A model generated the notes under the pieces. That model was given only the letters and a program-made list of their open reading frames with translations, had not been told where the DNA came from and did not search any database. The translations under genes and the position numbers were made by a program. Below are positions 17,256 through 25,477 of a stretch of DNA of 64,000 nt, piece by piece. Each line of letters begins with the position of its first letter. Position 1 is the first letter of the stretch. Source of the stretch: an uncultured Roseobacter sp. (GTDB lineage: Bacteria; Pseudomonadota; Alphaproteobacteria; Rhodobacterales; Rhodobacteraceae); contig NZ_CANLQB010000001.1 of NCBI RefSeq assembly GCF_947493125.1, positions 682,001-746,000 of the forward strand, given 5' to 3'.

Positions 17256-17650
17256 TTTTTTGCACGCTCTCTTCTAATAATACGCGAGGCCTGCCACACC
17301 GATTGATGGACGGAGTCCAAAAGATCCGAGTATTTTTCGTATGAGTCGCCTTTTTCTATTTCTATCAGCTCATCAAACTGGTGAATTGCGGTATAAAGTA
17401 GTCCAACCAACAACATGTAATGATCATCATTTAGGATGAGTGCCTTTGGGTCCTGGTTGTCAGATTCATTAACTATCTTTGATAAACTATTGATGCGATC
17501 TTGGGCTGCATAATGATCCATGATCGTCTCGTCAATTTCGTCATAATGGTCGTTCTGGTAGTTCACAAAGAAATGTACCAGCCACCATTCGTCATCAGTA
17601 AAATCACTGATCGTTGTTGTCTTGTTGTCGCGTAATATTTTCAAAAACAT
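17252..17650 (-). CDS. Small acidic helical protein coupled to the glycine-zipper protein
   Basis: 132 residues from ATG 17650 (MFLKILRDNKTTTISDFTDD); GTG 17656 is an alternative start. It is strongly acidic with Tyr/His and a Leu-rich helical middle (HYMLLVGLLYTAIHQFDELI), and has no signal peptide. Its stop overlaps the next start by four bases. The size, charge and tight coupling to a possible effector fit an immunity protein or secretion chaperone; that is inference from layout only. Confidence 0.62.
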   Translation of the reverse strand: MFLKILRDNKTTTISDFTDDEWWLVHFFVNYQNDHYDEIDETIMDHYAAQDRINSLSKIVNESDNQDPKALILNDDHYMLLVGLLYTAIHQFDELIEIEKGDSYEKYSDLLDSVHQSVWQASRIIRRERAKK

Positions 17651-17760
17651 CCCCACTTAAAAAATGCCAGACGCCACTATAGCGATAGTTTCCCCAAACT
17701 GCAAATTTTAGATAAGAAATATCGTTTGTTTTCATGATGGTAGGGCGCGCAAGCGGGGCG

Positions 17761-19077
17761 CTATGGACACGGTCCATCCCTTGTCCGTCCGCGTTTAGGC
17801 CTCGGCGATGATCGGGATCGGCGCTGTTTGAACTGCTGTTCCGCATGCTGCGTATCGGCGCGTTGTTGCAGGGTTGATTGATCCTGCCTTAGCTCTTTCA
17901 TGTTGGTTTCACGGCGCTCACGGAAGGCTTGTTCTTTCGTCTCGATGCGTTGGCGCAGCATCGCTTGTTGCGCCGTGAGGCGCTCTTTTTCCGATCTATC
18001 GCGCGCTTGTGCCTTGAGCGCCGCGTCACGGTTTTGGGCTTCGATCTTGCGGCGTTTGCCTGTGATGCGATCAATCAGCCCCATAAAGCCTTTGCGCACG
18101 CGGGCGTCTCGTTCGCGGGTTTCACGCTGCTCACGTAACTTGTGCAGCACATCCATCTTTGTGCGCTCGTCGCGTTGCGCGGCGTCCTGGCGGGCTTTGA
18201 GGGCGGCCATCCGTTCCCTGTCCCGCGCAGCGGCGCGTGCTTGTTCGATGCGGAGCGTTTCAAGACGATCAGTGACGATCTTTGCCGCCTGTTGGTGGGC
18301 GTCCCGAACCGAGGGGAGCTGTTCAGCATCACCGAGGCGGGCTTTCACATCTTTGGTCTTTTGCCCCGTCCATTTGGCGATGGCGTAGACTTCGCCCTGA
18401 TGATCCAGTGCAACATAGCCCCGCCGATCACCCCGCGCGAGGATCAGGCCGCGTTCCCTGAGCGCCGCCTGAAATGCCGCCTTTGAATCCGACACGGCCC
18501 AGGCATCCTGAAACAGGGTCTTGGTCTCTTTGGGGTCGCGCTCAGCCCGTTTGGCTTGCTGCCATTCGGCAAGGCTATAATTGGCGGGGTCTTTCCATTG
18601 CGATTTCACGAGGCCTTTGGGCATCGTCCAGTCATGCTTGAGGTACAGCTCGCGCGAGACATCATTCAGCTTGCGATGATCATGCGCCATATGGACAGCT
18701 TTCATCTCATCTGTATCAATGCGGCACCACACAGCATGGGCATGACGGCGAAGTTCGCCGTCGCTGCCGAGTTTCTCGTGAAACACAATCGCTCTCGGTT
18801 GGCCTGTCAGGCCGAGGCGGTCTTCGACGCGAGATATCGCATCCTCGAATTCTGCGACGGAAACCTGTTCATTCTTAGGCGGGTTCAAACTCAGGGAATA
18901 AAGATGCTGCTGGCATTTGGTGGCGCGGCTTATCGCATAGCTTTCCTGAAAGGCCCCATGCAGATCAGAAGAAGCAAAGCCCCGCACTTCATGCACGGTG
19001 ACGCGTTCATTCTCATCTTTCATCAGATGATTGGCGAGGTCTTTTCCACCGCCGCGTTGATTGCCGACGAGGATCAC
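17761..19077 (-). CDS. MobA/VirD2-type relaxase (mobilization nuclease)
   Basis: 438 residues starting at GTG 19077, which overlaps the mobC stop (GTGA). The N-terminal 150 residues show the relaxase fold: a long alternating region and the metal-binding motif LRRHAHAVWCRID (HxH), preceded by AIVFHEKLGSDGE. The C-terminal half is a long Arg/Glu/Gln-rich coiled coil (RDRERMAALKARQDAAQRDE), typical of MOBP-like relaxases. It should nick the transfer origin and lead the DNA into the recipient, working with MobC and the coupling protein at 740-2353. Confidence 0.87.
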   Translation of the reverse strand: MILVGNQRGGGKDLANHLMKDENERVTVHEVRGFASSDLHGAFQESYAISRATKCQQHLYSLSLNPPKNEQVSVAEFEDAISRVEDRLGLTGQPRAIVFHEKLGSDGELRRHAHAVWCRIDTDEMKAVHMAHDHRKLNDVSRELYLKHDWTMPKGLVKSQWKDPANYSLAEWQQAKRAERDPKETKTLFQDAWAVSDSKAAFQAALRERGLILARGDRRGYVALDHQGEVYAIAKWTGQKTKDVKARLGDAEQLPSVRDAHQQAAKIVTDRLETLRIEQARAAARDRERMAALKARQDAAQRDERTKMDVLHKLREQRETRERDARVRKGFMGLIDRITGKRRKIEAQNRDAALKAQARDRSEKERLTAQQAMLRQRIETKEQAFRERRETNMKELRQDQSTLQQRADTQHAEQQFKQRRSRSSPRPKRGRTRDGPCP

Positions 19078-19520
19078 GACGGACGTAGCCCAAGGGCGCG
19101 GAGCAAGTCCTTGCGCAATTCGATGATCGACACCAAGGCCAGCCGCAAAAGCCGTTCGCTCTTCTCATCCAGATGCAGCGTGCCGTCTTTCACGGCCCAA
19201 GTCAGTTGTTCAAGATCATGCGCTAGGTTTGATGCGCCAAGCGCTCGCAGTACCTTCGCCAGCGCCGAGTGATCTTTGACCGGGTTCAATCCGCGAGATC
19301 GACGGGGCTTGGCATCCTCCGCCAAAAGGCATTCACGAATGTAGGCACTCAAGGATTTCTTGCCTGCGCGTTGATCCAACAATGCGCGTTCTTCAGGTGT
19401 AAAGCGAACGGAAACAGGCGCGATTTTCTTGCGCTTGGGCTTTGGCGGTTTTTCCAGAACCCGTTCATTGAACGTCTCGGTGATATAGGTGTTTTGGTCT
19501 TCGAGAAGGAACTTGTTCAT
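19074..19520 (-). CDS. mobC: MobC-like relaxosome accessory protein
   Basis: 148 residues. VRFTPEERALLDQRAGKKSL then SAYIRECLLAED is the ribbon-helix-helix-like core of the MobC family, which binds the transfer origin and helps the relaxase melt DNA. The C-terminal part (LARALGASNLAHDLEQL-like, then a Leu-rich helix) also matches the family layout. GAGGGG precedes the ATG. It is followed by the relaxase with a 4-base overlap. Confidence 0.85.
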   Translation of the reverse strand: MNKFLLEDQNTYITETFNERVLEKPPKPKRKKIAPVSVRFTPEERALLDQRAGKKSLSAYIRECLLAEDAKPRRSRGLNPVKDHSALAKVLRALGASNLAHDLEQLTWAVKDGTLHLDEKSERLLRLALVSIIELRKDLLRALGLRPS

Positions 19521-19811
19521 AACTCAAGCCCCTCGAACTCAACCCCCTTGAGCTGAGCTTCCCAATCCTCCAAAATGTCGAATAATTCGTTCGAACAGAG
19601 TCCCGCTCTGTCCGCCACTGACCTTTCGCGCGGCGAGACACCAAGAGCCTCCTTCAATGTATGTTGCGTGGCGGGCGTATCGGCACCCTCACGAGGGCAT
19701 TCGAACGGCCAACACCTGCGCCGCCATGTCAAACACATGATGCGCGGGCGGTCGGAGCGGTCGCTATCCGAGCGGCAAGGACGGGTTGCGGTTTTGCGGT
19801 GAGACCAGAGT
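19521..19811. other. Region upstream of mobC, candidate transfer origin; possible small ORF
   Basis: This 291-bp stretch lies between mobC and soxT, the position where transfer origins of Mob systems are usually found. It holds a perfect ACAGAG-TCCCG-CTCTGT hairpin (19595-19611) and CCCTCACGAGGG (about 19688-19699). A minus-strand frame 19738-19517 ends in an ATGA overlap with mobC, so a short coupled gene (ending EAQLKGVEFEGLEL) is also possible. It probably contains the boundary between the mobile region and the sulfur island. Confidence 0.4.
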
Positions 19812-20864
19812 TTACTCCGCCGGGGAGAAACCGGTGATCAGCTGTTTGAGGCCGAGGCTTGCGCCCAGGAAGATCGCGAGAAACGCGACCGGTGCGCTGA
19901 AGGCCAGAGTGGCGAATGCGGAGATCCCTTGCCCCACGCTGCAGCCGACGGCCAGTATGGCACCCGGACCCATCAGCGCGGCGCCGCCAATCTGACGCCG
20001 CAGTTCGCGCGGGTCTTCGCAGGCCTCCCAGCGAAAATGACCCTTGGAGTAGGAGCCGAGTGCCGCCCCGATCACCACGCCCACCACGGAGCCGACGCTG
20101 AAGGACAGCGCGTTGCCGGAGGCGGTCATCGCATAGAAGATCGTGTCTCCTATGGGGGCTGCGAAGGTGTGGGTCTCGATCGGCTCGGCTTCGAACCCCG
20201 TCATGGCGACCCAATAGGTGCCGACCCAGCCTGATGCGATCGCCAGCCCGACGACGGCGCCCCAGATGACGTGTCCATATGACCGGCGCATGTCCGACGC
20301 CGACAGCGCGAAGAGTACCAGCGCGCCCCCCGCGAGCAGACCGGTGGTGATCGGGGCGATGCCAAGCGTTTCGAAGAGCTGGGTGAACCCCTGGGGTGTG
20401 GTTGCGTCCGTTTCGACGGGGAAGAGCGCCACCCGCAGGTGGGCGAGCGGGCCCGACATCACCACGTAGGCTGACAGCCCCATCACGAGCACGATGACGA
20501 AGGACCTCAGATCACCGCCCCCGAGCCGCGCCAGCGCTCCGTAGCCGCAGTTGCCGCTGAGCGCCATGCCGTAGCCGAACATGAGCCCACCGACGATGGT
20601 TCCGATGGGGTTCCAGACGCGGTCGAGATAGGCGGTCTCTGCCGGATCGAAGAGGCCCATGGGGATGGCAAGATGGGTGCCGATGATCGCCACGCCAATC
20701 GCGATGGCCCACATGCGCATGCGGCGATCATCCGAGCCGTAGAGCGCATCTTCAATGGCTCCGAGGGTGCAGAACCGGCCGATGCGCGCGGCAAGGCCAA
20801 GGGCGATGCCGCCCAACAGACCGATCAGAGCAACGGTGTTGGCTTCCCCGAGTGTTTCCAGCAT
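19812..20864 (-). CDS. soxT: SoxT, YeeE/YedE-family sulfur transporter
   Basis: 350 residues with about nine to ten membrane helices and the paired YeeE signatures around cysteines: GYGMALSGNCGYGALARLGG in the first half and GPGAILAVGCSVGQGISAF in the second. YeeE/YedE proteins take up thiosulfate or related sulfur species. The gene is the last of a soxS-soxR-soxT string divergent from soxV, the order known from Pseudaminobacter salicylatoxidans and Paracoccus. GGAGG lies 8 nt before the ATG. Confidence 0.88.
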   Translation of the reverse strand: MLETLGEANTVALIGLLGGIALGLAARIGRFCTLGAIEDALYGSDDRRMRMWAIAIGVAIIGTHLAIPMGLFDPAETAYLDRVWNPIGTIVGGLMFGYGMALSGNCGYGALARLGGGDLRSFVIVLVMGLSAYVVMSGPLAHLRVALFPVETDATTPQGFTQLFETLGIAPITTGLLAGGALVLFALSASDMRRSYGHVIWGAVVGLAIASGWVGTYWVAMTGFEAEPIETHTFAAPIGDTIFYAMTASGNALSFSVGSVVGVVIGAALGSYSKGHFRWEACEDPRELRRQIGGAALMGPGAILAVGCSVGQGISAFATLAFSAPVAFLAIFLGASLGLKQLITGFSPAE

Positions 20865-20906
20865 ATCGGCTTCCTCCCGAAGACCGATCAGTGGCGAGGT
20901 GACCGG

Positions 20907-21287
20907 TCAGTCGTCCCTGCAGAACAGGTCGTAGACCACTTCCATGATTTGCCGGGGCCGGTCATCTGTCAAGCTGTAGTAGATCGTCTTGCCCTCGCGG
21001 CGCGGTGTGACGAGGCCTTCGAGACGCAGGCGGGACAGCTGCTGCGACACGGCGGCCTGACGGGCGGAGAGCAGATCCTCCAACTCGGTCACCGACTTTT
21101 CGCCGGAGGCCAGATGGCACAGGATCATCAGACGCCCTTCGTGGCTGATCGCCTTGAGGAAGTTCGATGCGGCCTGGGCATTCTTCATCATCTTGTCCAT
21201 GTCCTCGGCGCACATGTCGGCGTCGAAGACAGGCAGGCGCGATGGGGTCGCGGTGGCGTTGGGGTCAGGTGTCACATCGAACGTCAT
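20907..21287 (-). CDS. soxR: SoxR, ArsR-family repressor with a SqrR-like cysteine pair
   Basis: 126 residues. The winged helix is ARQAAVSQQLSRLRLEGLVT followed by the wing RREGKTIYYSL. Cys57 (LMILCHLAS) and Cys123 (DLFCRDD) are 66 residues apart, the same separation as the persulfide-sensing Cys41/Cys107 of SqrR. Cys26 is a third cysteine. In known sox systems SoxR represses the sox genes until reduced sulfur is present. Candidate operators of the form ATTC-N8-GAAT lie at 21700 (one mismatch), 23120 and 35713. It starts 6 nt after soxS ends. Confidence 0.93.
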   Translation of the reverse strand: MTFDVTPDPNATATPSRLPVFDADMCAEDMDKMMKNAQAASNFLKAISHEGRLMILCHLASGEKSVTELEDLLSARQAAVSQQLSRLRLEGLVTPRREGKTIYYSLTDDRPRQIMEVVYDLFCRDD

Positions 21288-21293
21288 ACGCGC

Positions 21294-21662
21294 TTAACCC
21301 TTGCTGTCCAATGGGATATTGGCCTTTTCGAACATCATTGTGAGCAGGCCCCAGAAGAAGTCCTCGCCGGGGTAGCCCTCGATCCGGCCGACCTCGGTGT
21401 CATCCTGGACCAGAATGAAGGTGGGGGTGAAATGGACCCGCTGGGCGAAGGCCACATCCGGTGAATGCCCGTGAACATCATAGCGCTGCAGGGGCGCTGT
21501 CCTGCCTTCGACGGTCTTGGGATAGATATGCGCGATCTCCTCGTTCCACTTCGCGCACCAATGGCAGCCGGCCTCCTCGGCCATCAGCAGATAGGTGTCG
21601 GCCACGGCGGGCAGGGGCAGCCACAACCCGGCTGCGCAAAGCCATGCGATCACTGTTCTCAC
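21294..21662 (-). CDS. soxS: SoxS, periplasmic thioredoxin-like protein
   Basis: 122 residues from GTG 21662, chosen because GGAGG lies 5 nt upstream and translation then opens with a signal peptide (MRTVIAWLCAAGLWLPLPAV). The redox motif is GCHWCAKW (Cys33, Cys36). SoxS keeps the SoxYZ carrier thiol in a usable state in Paracoccus. It heads the leftward soxSRT operon. Confidence 0.9.
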   Translation of the reverse strand: MRTVIAWLCAAGLWLPLPAVADTYLLMAEEAGCHWCAKWNEEIAHIYPKTVEGRTAPLQRYDVHGHSPDVAFAQRVHFTPTFILVQDDTEVGRIEGYPGEDFFWGLLTMMFEKANIPLDSKG

Positions 21663-21699
21663 GCCGACCTCCGATTGACGCAGTTGCAAAATCAATCAT

Positions 21700-21715
21700 A
21701 ATCTAATTTGTGAAT
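21700..21715. promoter_or_regulatory. Candidate SoxR operator between soxS and soxV
   Basis: AATCTAATTTGTGAAT fits ATTC-N8-GAAT with one mismatch. It lies in the 79-bp gap between the divergent soxS and soxV starts and could control both directions. Confidence 0.5.
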
Positions 21716-21741
21716 ATCTCAAGGCGAGAGGCCGCCGAAAC

Positions 21742-22482
21742 ATGTTTGACGTTACATTTTTGGGCGCGTGGCTGGCCGGTCTGCTGTCTTTTCTATCGCC
21801 TTGTATCTTGCCGATGGTCCCCTTTTACCTCAGTTACCTGGCCGGGGTGGGGATGAACCAGATTTCGGCGGAGACCGAGATATCGGGCGCTGTGCGTCTG
21901 CGCGCCTTTCTGGCGGCGTGCTGTTTCGCGCTGGGGGTGATCACGGTGTTCATGGGGCTGGGCGCCACGGCCACGGCCTTTGGCCAGATGGTGCGCGAGT
22001 ATTTCGATGTTCTGCGCTGGGTGGCCGCGGCGATTATCATCGCCATGGGGCTGCATTTCCTTGGCGTGGTGCGGATCGGGCTGCTTTATCGCCAGTATCG
22101 GGCCGATGCGGGAGCGACGTCTCATGTGAGCCTTCTGGGGGCCTTCGTCATCGGGCTGGCTTTTGCCTTCGGCTGGACGCCCTGCGTGGGGCCGGTGCTG
22201 GCCGCGATCCTGTTTACGGCCGCGGGGCAGGACACCGCCGCCCAGGGTGCCAGCCTGTTGTTCATCTATGGGCTGGGTATGACCTTGCCCTTTGTCCTGG
22301 CCGCCCTGTTCATCGGGCCCTTCATGTCATGGATGACGCGGTTTCGCCGGCATCTGGGTCTGATCGAGAAAGCGATGGGGGCGCTTCTGGTGCTGTTCGG
22401 CGTGCTGATCGCGACGAATTCCATCAACTACATCGCCTTTTGGATGCTGGAGCACATTCCGTGGTTCAGCGCCATCGGCTAA
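21742..22482 (+). CDS. soxV: SoxV, CcdA-type transmembrane thiol transporter
   Basis: 246 residues, six membrane helices, with the CcdA cysteine motifs LSFLSPCILPMVPF (Cys21) and FGWTPCVGPVLAAI. SoxV passes electrons from cytoplasmic thioredoxin across the membrane to periplasmic partners such as SoxW and SoxS. The gene opens the rightward sox operon, followed after 15 bp by soxW. Confidence 0.94.
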   Translation: MFDVTFLGAWLAGLLSFLSPCILPMVPFYLSYLAGVGMNQISAETEISGAVRLRAFLAACCFALGVITVFMGLGATATAFGQMVREYFDVLRWVAAAIIIAMGLHFLGVVRIGLLYRQYRADAGATSHVSLLGAFVIGLAFAFGWTPCVGPVLAAILFTAAGQDTAAQGASLLFIYGLGMTLPFVLAALFIGPFMSWMTRFRRHLGLIEKAMGALLVLFGVLIATNSINYIAFWMLEHIPWFSAIG

Positions 22483-22497
22483 ACTTGGGAGGATATC

Positions 22498-23058
22498 ATG
22501 GTTCGACTGATTGCGTTGCTGACTGCCCTCTGTCTCGCGCTGCCTGCGGCGGCGGCCGAACTGGGGGATGACGGGCTGCACAAGGCCCCGTGGATGCGGG
22601 ATACGTTCAAGGACCTGGCCGAGGATCTCGATGAGGCCAACGCCGAGGGCAAGCGCCTGATGATCATGGTCGAGCAGCGCGGCTGCATCTATTGCACGAA
22701 GATGCATGAGGAAGTCTTCGTGATCCCTGAGATCGAACAATACATCGAGGACAATTTCTTTGTGGTCCAAATCAACATGTTCGGTGACGTGGAGGTCACC
22801 GACTTCGATGGCACAACCCTGCCGGAAAAGGACATGGTGAAACGGTGGGGGGCACTGTTCACGCCCAGTATCTACTTTTTTCCCGAAGAGGTTGGGGCGG
22901 ACGTGAGCGCGCATCAGGCGGCGGTGGCGAACATGCCCGGCGCCTTCGGGCGCTGGACGACCTTCAACATGTTCACCTGGGTGGTGGAGAAGGGATACGA
23001 GGGGGAGGAGTCCTTTCAGCGGTACCACGCGCGCAAGTTCGAGGAGCAAAAGGGCTGA
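22498..23058 (+). CDS. soxW: SoxW, periplasmic thioredoxin
   Basis: 186 residues with a signal peptide (MVRLIALLTALCLALPAAAA) and a thioredoxin-fold redox pair RGCIYCTKM (Cys63, Cys66). It receives electrons from SoxV, whose gene ends 15 bp upstream. The cis-Pro region is FTPSIYFF. Confidence 0.93.
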   Translation: MVRLIALLTALCLALPAAAAELGDDGLHKAPWMRDTFKDLAEDLDEANAEGKRLMIMVEQRGCIYCTKMHEEVFVIPEIEQYIEDNFFVVQINMFGDVEVTDFDGTTLPEKDMVKRWGALFTPSIYFFPEEVGADVSAHQAAVANMPGAFGRWTTFNMFTWVVEKGYEGEESFQRYHARKFEEQKG

Positions 23059-23119
23059 CCTTTGCTGCAGGTGCGAAAGGTCCTTGCTGAAAATGCCGCG
23101 TCTGCGAACAGATATAAAA

Positions 23120-23135
23120 ATTCAATTAGTTGAAT
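23120..23135. promoter_or_regulatory. SoxR operator upstream of soxX
   Basis: ATTC-AATTAGTT-GAAT is an exact ATTC-N8-GAAT site. It sits inside a 20-bp near-perfect palindrome (23118-23137, arms AAATTCAA and TTGAATTT) in the soxW-soxX gap, where SoxR is known to bind in related sox loci. Confidence 0.75.
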
Positions 23136-23211
23136 TTGATGTTGCGTTGCGCGGTTTGTGTACCGTAGTCTACCCGTCAACAGCCCACAGGAATCGGGCG
23201 AGGGAGGGTGC

Positions 23212-23688
23212 ATGAAACATGTGATTGGAGTGGGGTGCGCTGTCGCGCTGGCCGGTACGATTGTATGGGCGGAGGCGGTGAAACCGACCGATGTCGTCTT
23301 TGAAGATGGTGCCGTGTCGGTCTCCCTGAGCGGCATGCCGGGCGATCCGGCGAACGGTGCCGTCCTGATGAACAAGGGCTCGGGCAACTGCATTGCCTGT
23401 CATGCGGTCGATGCGCTGTCGGATCTGCCGTTTCATGGCGAGGTCGGCCCGCCGCTGGACGGGGTGGCTGACCGCTGGAGCGAGGCGGAGCTGCGCGGGA
23501 TCGTGGCGGATGCGAAGAAGATGTTCGATGGCACGATGATGCCGTCATTCTACAGAACCGAAGGGTTCATCCGCCTTGGCGATGCCTATACCGGCAAGGC
23601 CTTTGAAGGCGCCGAAGTGCAGCCCCTTCTGACCGCGCAGGAGATCGAGGACGTCGTGGCGTTTCTTGTGACCCTGAAAGAAGAGTAA
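23212..23688 (+). CDS. soxX: SoxX, c-type cytochrome subunit of SoxXA
   Basis: 158 residues from ATG 23212, which has GAGGGAGG upstream. A signal peptide (MKHVIGVGCAVALAGTIVWA) is followed by a single heme-binding motif GNCIACH (Cys60, Cys63, His64) and a distal methionine in TMMPSF (Met110). SoxX pairs with SoxA to couple thiosulfate to the SoxY cysteine. Confidence 0.95.
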   Translation: MKHVIGVGCAVALAGTIVWAEAVKPTDVVFEDGAVSVSLSGMPGDPANGAVLMNKGSGNCIACHAVDALSDLPFHGEVGPPLDGVADRWSEAELRGIVADAKKMFDGTMMPSFYRTEGFIRLGDAYTGKAFEGAEVQPLLTAQEIEDVVAFLVTLKEE

Positions 23689-23710
23689 CCTGAAACGACT
23701 GGAGAGTTCC

Positions 23711-24133
23711 ATGGAACTGACACGGCGAAAACTGCTTGCAATCGGGTCCGGCGCGGTGGCGCTGTCGAGCCTGACCGGCCTTCCGGCCTTTGCCAGCCTG
23801 ACGGATGACGCGATCACGCAGCTGACGGGCGGGGCGGACCTGGGGGAAGGCGCGGTGTCGATCACCGCCCCAGAGATCGCGGAAAACGGCAACACCGTTC
23901 CAATCGAGGTCTCGGCGCCCGGGGCGGTGGCGATCACGCTCTTTGCGGATGGCAATCCAGTGCCCAACGTGGCCACCTTCAAATTTGGCCCGCTGAGCGC
24001 ATCGCGCAGCGCCTCCACACGCATCCGTCTGGCCACCACGCAGGACGTCATCGCGATCGCGGAGATGGAAGACGGCTCGTTCCAGAAGGCATCGGCGAAC
24101 GTGAAAGTGACCATCGGCGGCTGCGGCGGCTGA
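23711..24133 (+). CDS. soxY: SoxY, sulfur-carrier protein
   Basis: 140 residues with a Tat-type leader (MELTRRKLLAIGSGAVAL) and the diagnostic C-terminal swinging arm GGCGG. Cys138 carries the sulfur intermediates through the cycle. It is exported as a complex with SoxZ, which lacks its own signal. Confidence 0.97.
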   Translation: MELTRRKLLAIGSGAVALSSLTGLPAFASLTDDAITQLTGGADLGEGAVSITAPEIAENGNTVPIEVSAPGAVAITLFADGNPVPNVATFKFGPLSASRSASTRIRLATTQDVIAIAEMEDGSFQKASANVKVTIGGCGG

Positions 24134-24193
24134 TCCAGAGACACGCGCCCTCACGCAGGACAGCGGCAGGGCATAGAAAATCGGAGAAGAGAC

Positions 24194-24523
24194 ATGGCAT
24201 CTGGTGTAAAACCCCGCGTCAAGGTTCCCAAGACGGCGGCTGCTGGCGAGACGATCACGATCAAGACCCTGATCAGCCACACGATGGAAAGCGGCCAGCG
24301 CAAGGACGATGATGGCAACGTCATCCCACGGTCGATCATCAACCGCTTCACGGCGGACTTCAACGGCCAGAACGTGATCGACGTCACGCTGGAGCCGGCG
24401 ATTTCAACGAACCCGTATTTCCAATTCGAGGCGATCGTGCCGGAATCCGGTGAGTTCCAGTTCACCTGGTACGACGATGACGGTGACGTCTACGAAACAA
24501 GCAAGAAGATCGAAGTCTCCTGA
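24194..24523 (+). CDS. soxZ: SoxZ, partner of the SoxY carrier
   Basis: 109 residues with an immunoglobulin-like beta fold and no signal peptide (MASGVKPRVKVPKTAAAGET). It is conserved with SoxZ throughout, including SHTMESGQRKD and FNGQNVIDVTLEP. It is carried out of the cell with SoxY by the Tat system. Confidence 0.96.
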   Translation: MASGVKPRVKVPKTAAAGETITIKTLISHTMESGQRKDDDGNVIPRSIINRFTADFNGQNVIDVTLEPAISTNPYFQFEAIVPESGEFQFTWYDDDGDVYETSKKIEVS

Positions 24524-24555
24524 GAAGACAGGGATCTCGCCAGGGAGGGACACCA

Positions 24556-25389
24556 ATGAATTTGAAACCGTGGATGGCCGCTGCCGTCATCGGACTGGCC
24601 GGGAGCGCATTTGCGCAAGACGACAGCACGCTGTCGATTGATGGTGAGGAGTTCGTCACCGAAACCGAGGCGCCGGCGCATCTGGAGAATGTCAGCACGA
24701 TCTATTCGGGCTGGCGGTTCCGGACGCCGGAAACCCAGGCGTTGCAGGTCGATGACTTCGACAACCCGGCGATGATCTTTGTGGATCAGGCCCTGGATCT
24801 GTTCCAGCAGGTCGATGGGACCGAAGGCAAATCCTGCGCCTCCTGTCATACGGATGGTCCGGAAGAGTTCGCCGGTTTGCACGCCAAGATGCCCAAGGTC
24901 GTCGACGGCAAGCTGATGGTGATGGAAGAGTTGATCAACACGCACCGCCAGGACGCCATGGGCGCCGAGCCGTGGAAATGGTCCGGTGCGGACATGCAGG
25001 CCATGGTCGCGCTGATCGGGCTGCAATCGCGCGGCATGCCGATGAACGTGGCCATTGATGGCGATGCGGCGCCGTTCTGGGAGAAGGGCAAGGAGATCTA
25101 CTATACCCGGTACGGTCAGTTGGAGCTGTCCTGTTCCAATTGCCACGAAGACAACTATGGCAACATGATCCGAGCCGATCACCTGAGCCAGGGTATGATC
25201 AACGGTTTTCCGACCTATCGCTTGAAACAGGCCAAGCTGATTTCGCGTCACAACCGGTTCCGTGGCTGCATTCGTGACACGCGGGCAGAGACCTTTGCGG
25301 AGGGGTCGGACGAGTTCAAGGCCCTGGAGCTCTATGTGGCCAGCCGCGCCAATGGGCTCGACATCGAAACACCGGCGGTCCGACAGTAG
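24556..25389 (+). CDS. soxA: SoxA, diheme cytochrome c of SoxXA
   Basis: 277 residues, signal peptide (MNLKPWMAAAVIGLAGSAFA), and two heme motifs: CASCH (Cys94-His98) and CSNCH (Cys193-His197). Cys238 in FRGCIRDTRAE is the active-site cysteine that ligates the second heme and forms the persulfide. It joins thiosulfate to SoxY together with SoxX. A terminator-like hairpin follows the stop. Confidence 0.96.
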   Translation: MNLKPWMAAAVIGLAGSAFAQDDSTLSIDGEEFVTETEAPAHLENVSTIYSGWRFRTPETQALQVDDFDNPAMIFVDQALDLFQQVDGTEGKSCASCHTDGPEEFAGLHAKMPKVVDGKLMVMEELINTHRQDAMGAEPWKWSGADMQAMVALIGLQSRGMPMNVAIDGDAAPFWEKGKEIYYTRYGQLELSCSNCHEDNYGNMIRADHLSQGMINGFPTYRLKQAKLISRHNRFRGCIRDTRAETFAEGSDEFKALELYVASRANGLDIETPAVRQ

Positions 25390-25397
25390 GCAAATCA

Positions 25398-25426
25398 GGG
25401 GCGCGCCGGTGGCAGCGCCCCTTTTT
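25398..25426 (+). terminator. Rho-independent terminator between soxA and soxB
   Basis: GGGGCGC (25398-25404) pairs with GCGCCCC (25415-25421) across a 10-nt loop and is followed by TTTTT. It should end or attenuate transcripts from soxX. soxB-F may then be partly independent. Confidence 0.75.
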
Positions 25427-25477
25427 CCGGCGTATGAATTCAAACATACGCATATGTATGAGGAAGGCTAGACAGAC

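Noticed and set aside
17604-17735. 43-codon minus-strand ORF (MKTNDISYLKFAVWGNYRYS)
   Set aside because: No ribosome site and it overlaps the start of the 17252-17650 gene; not called.
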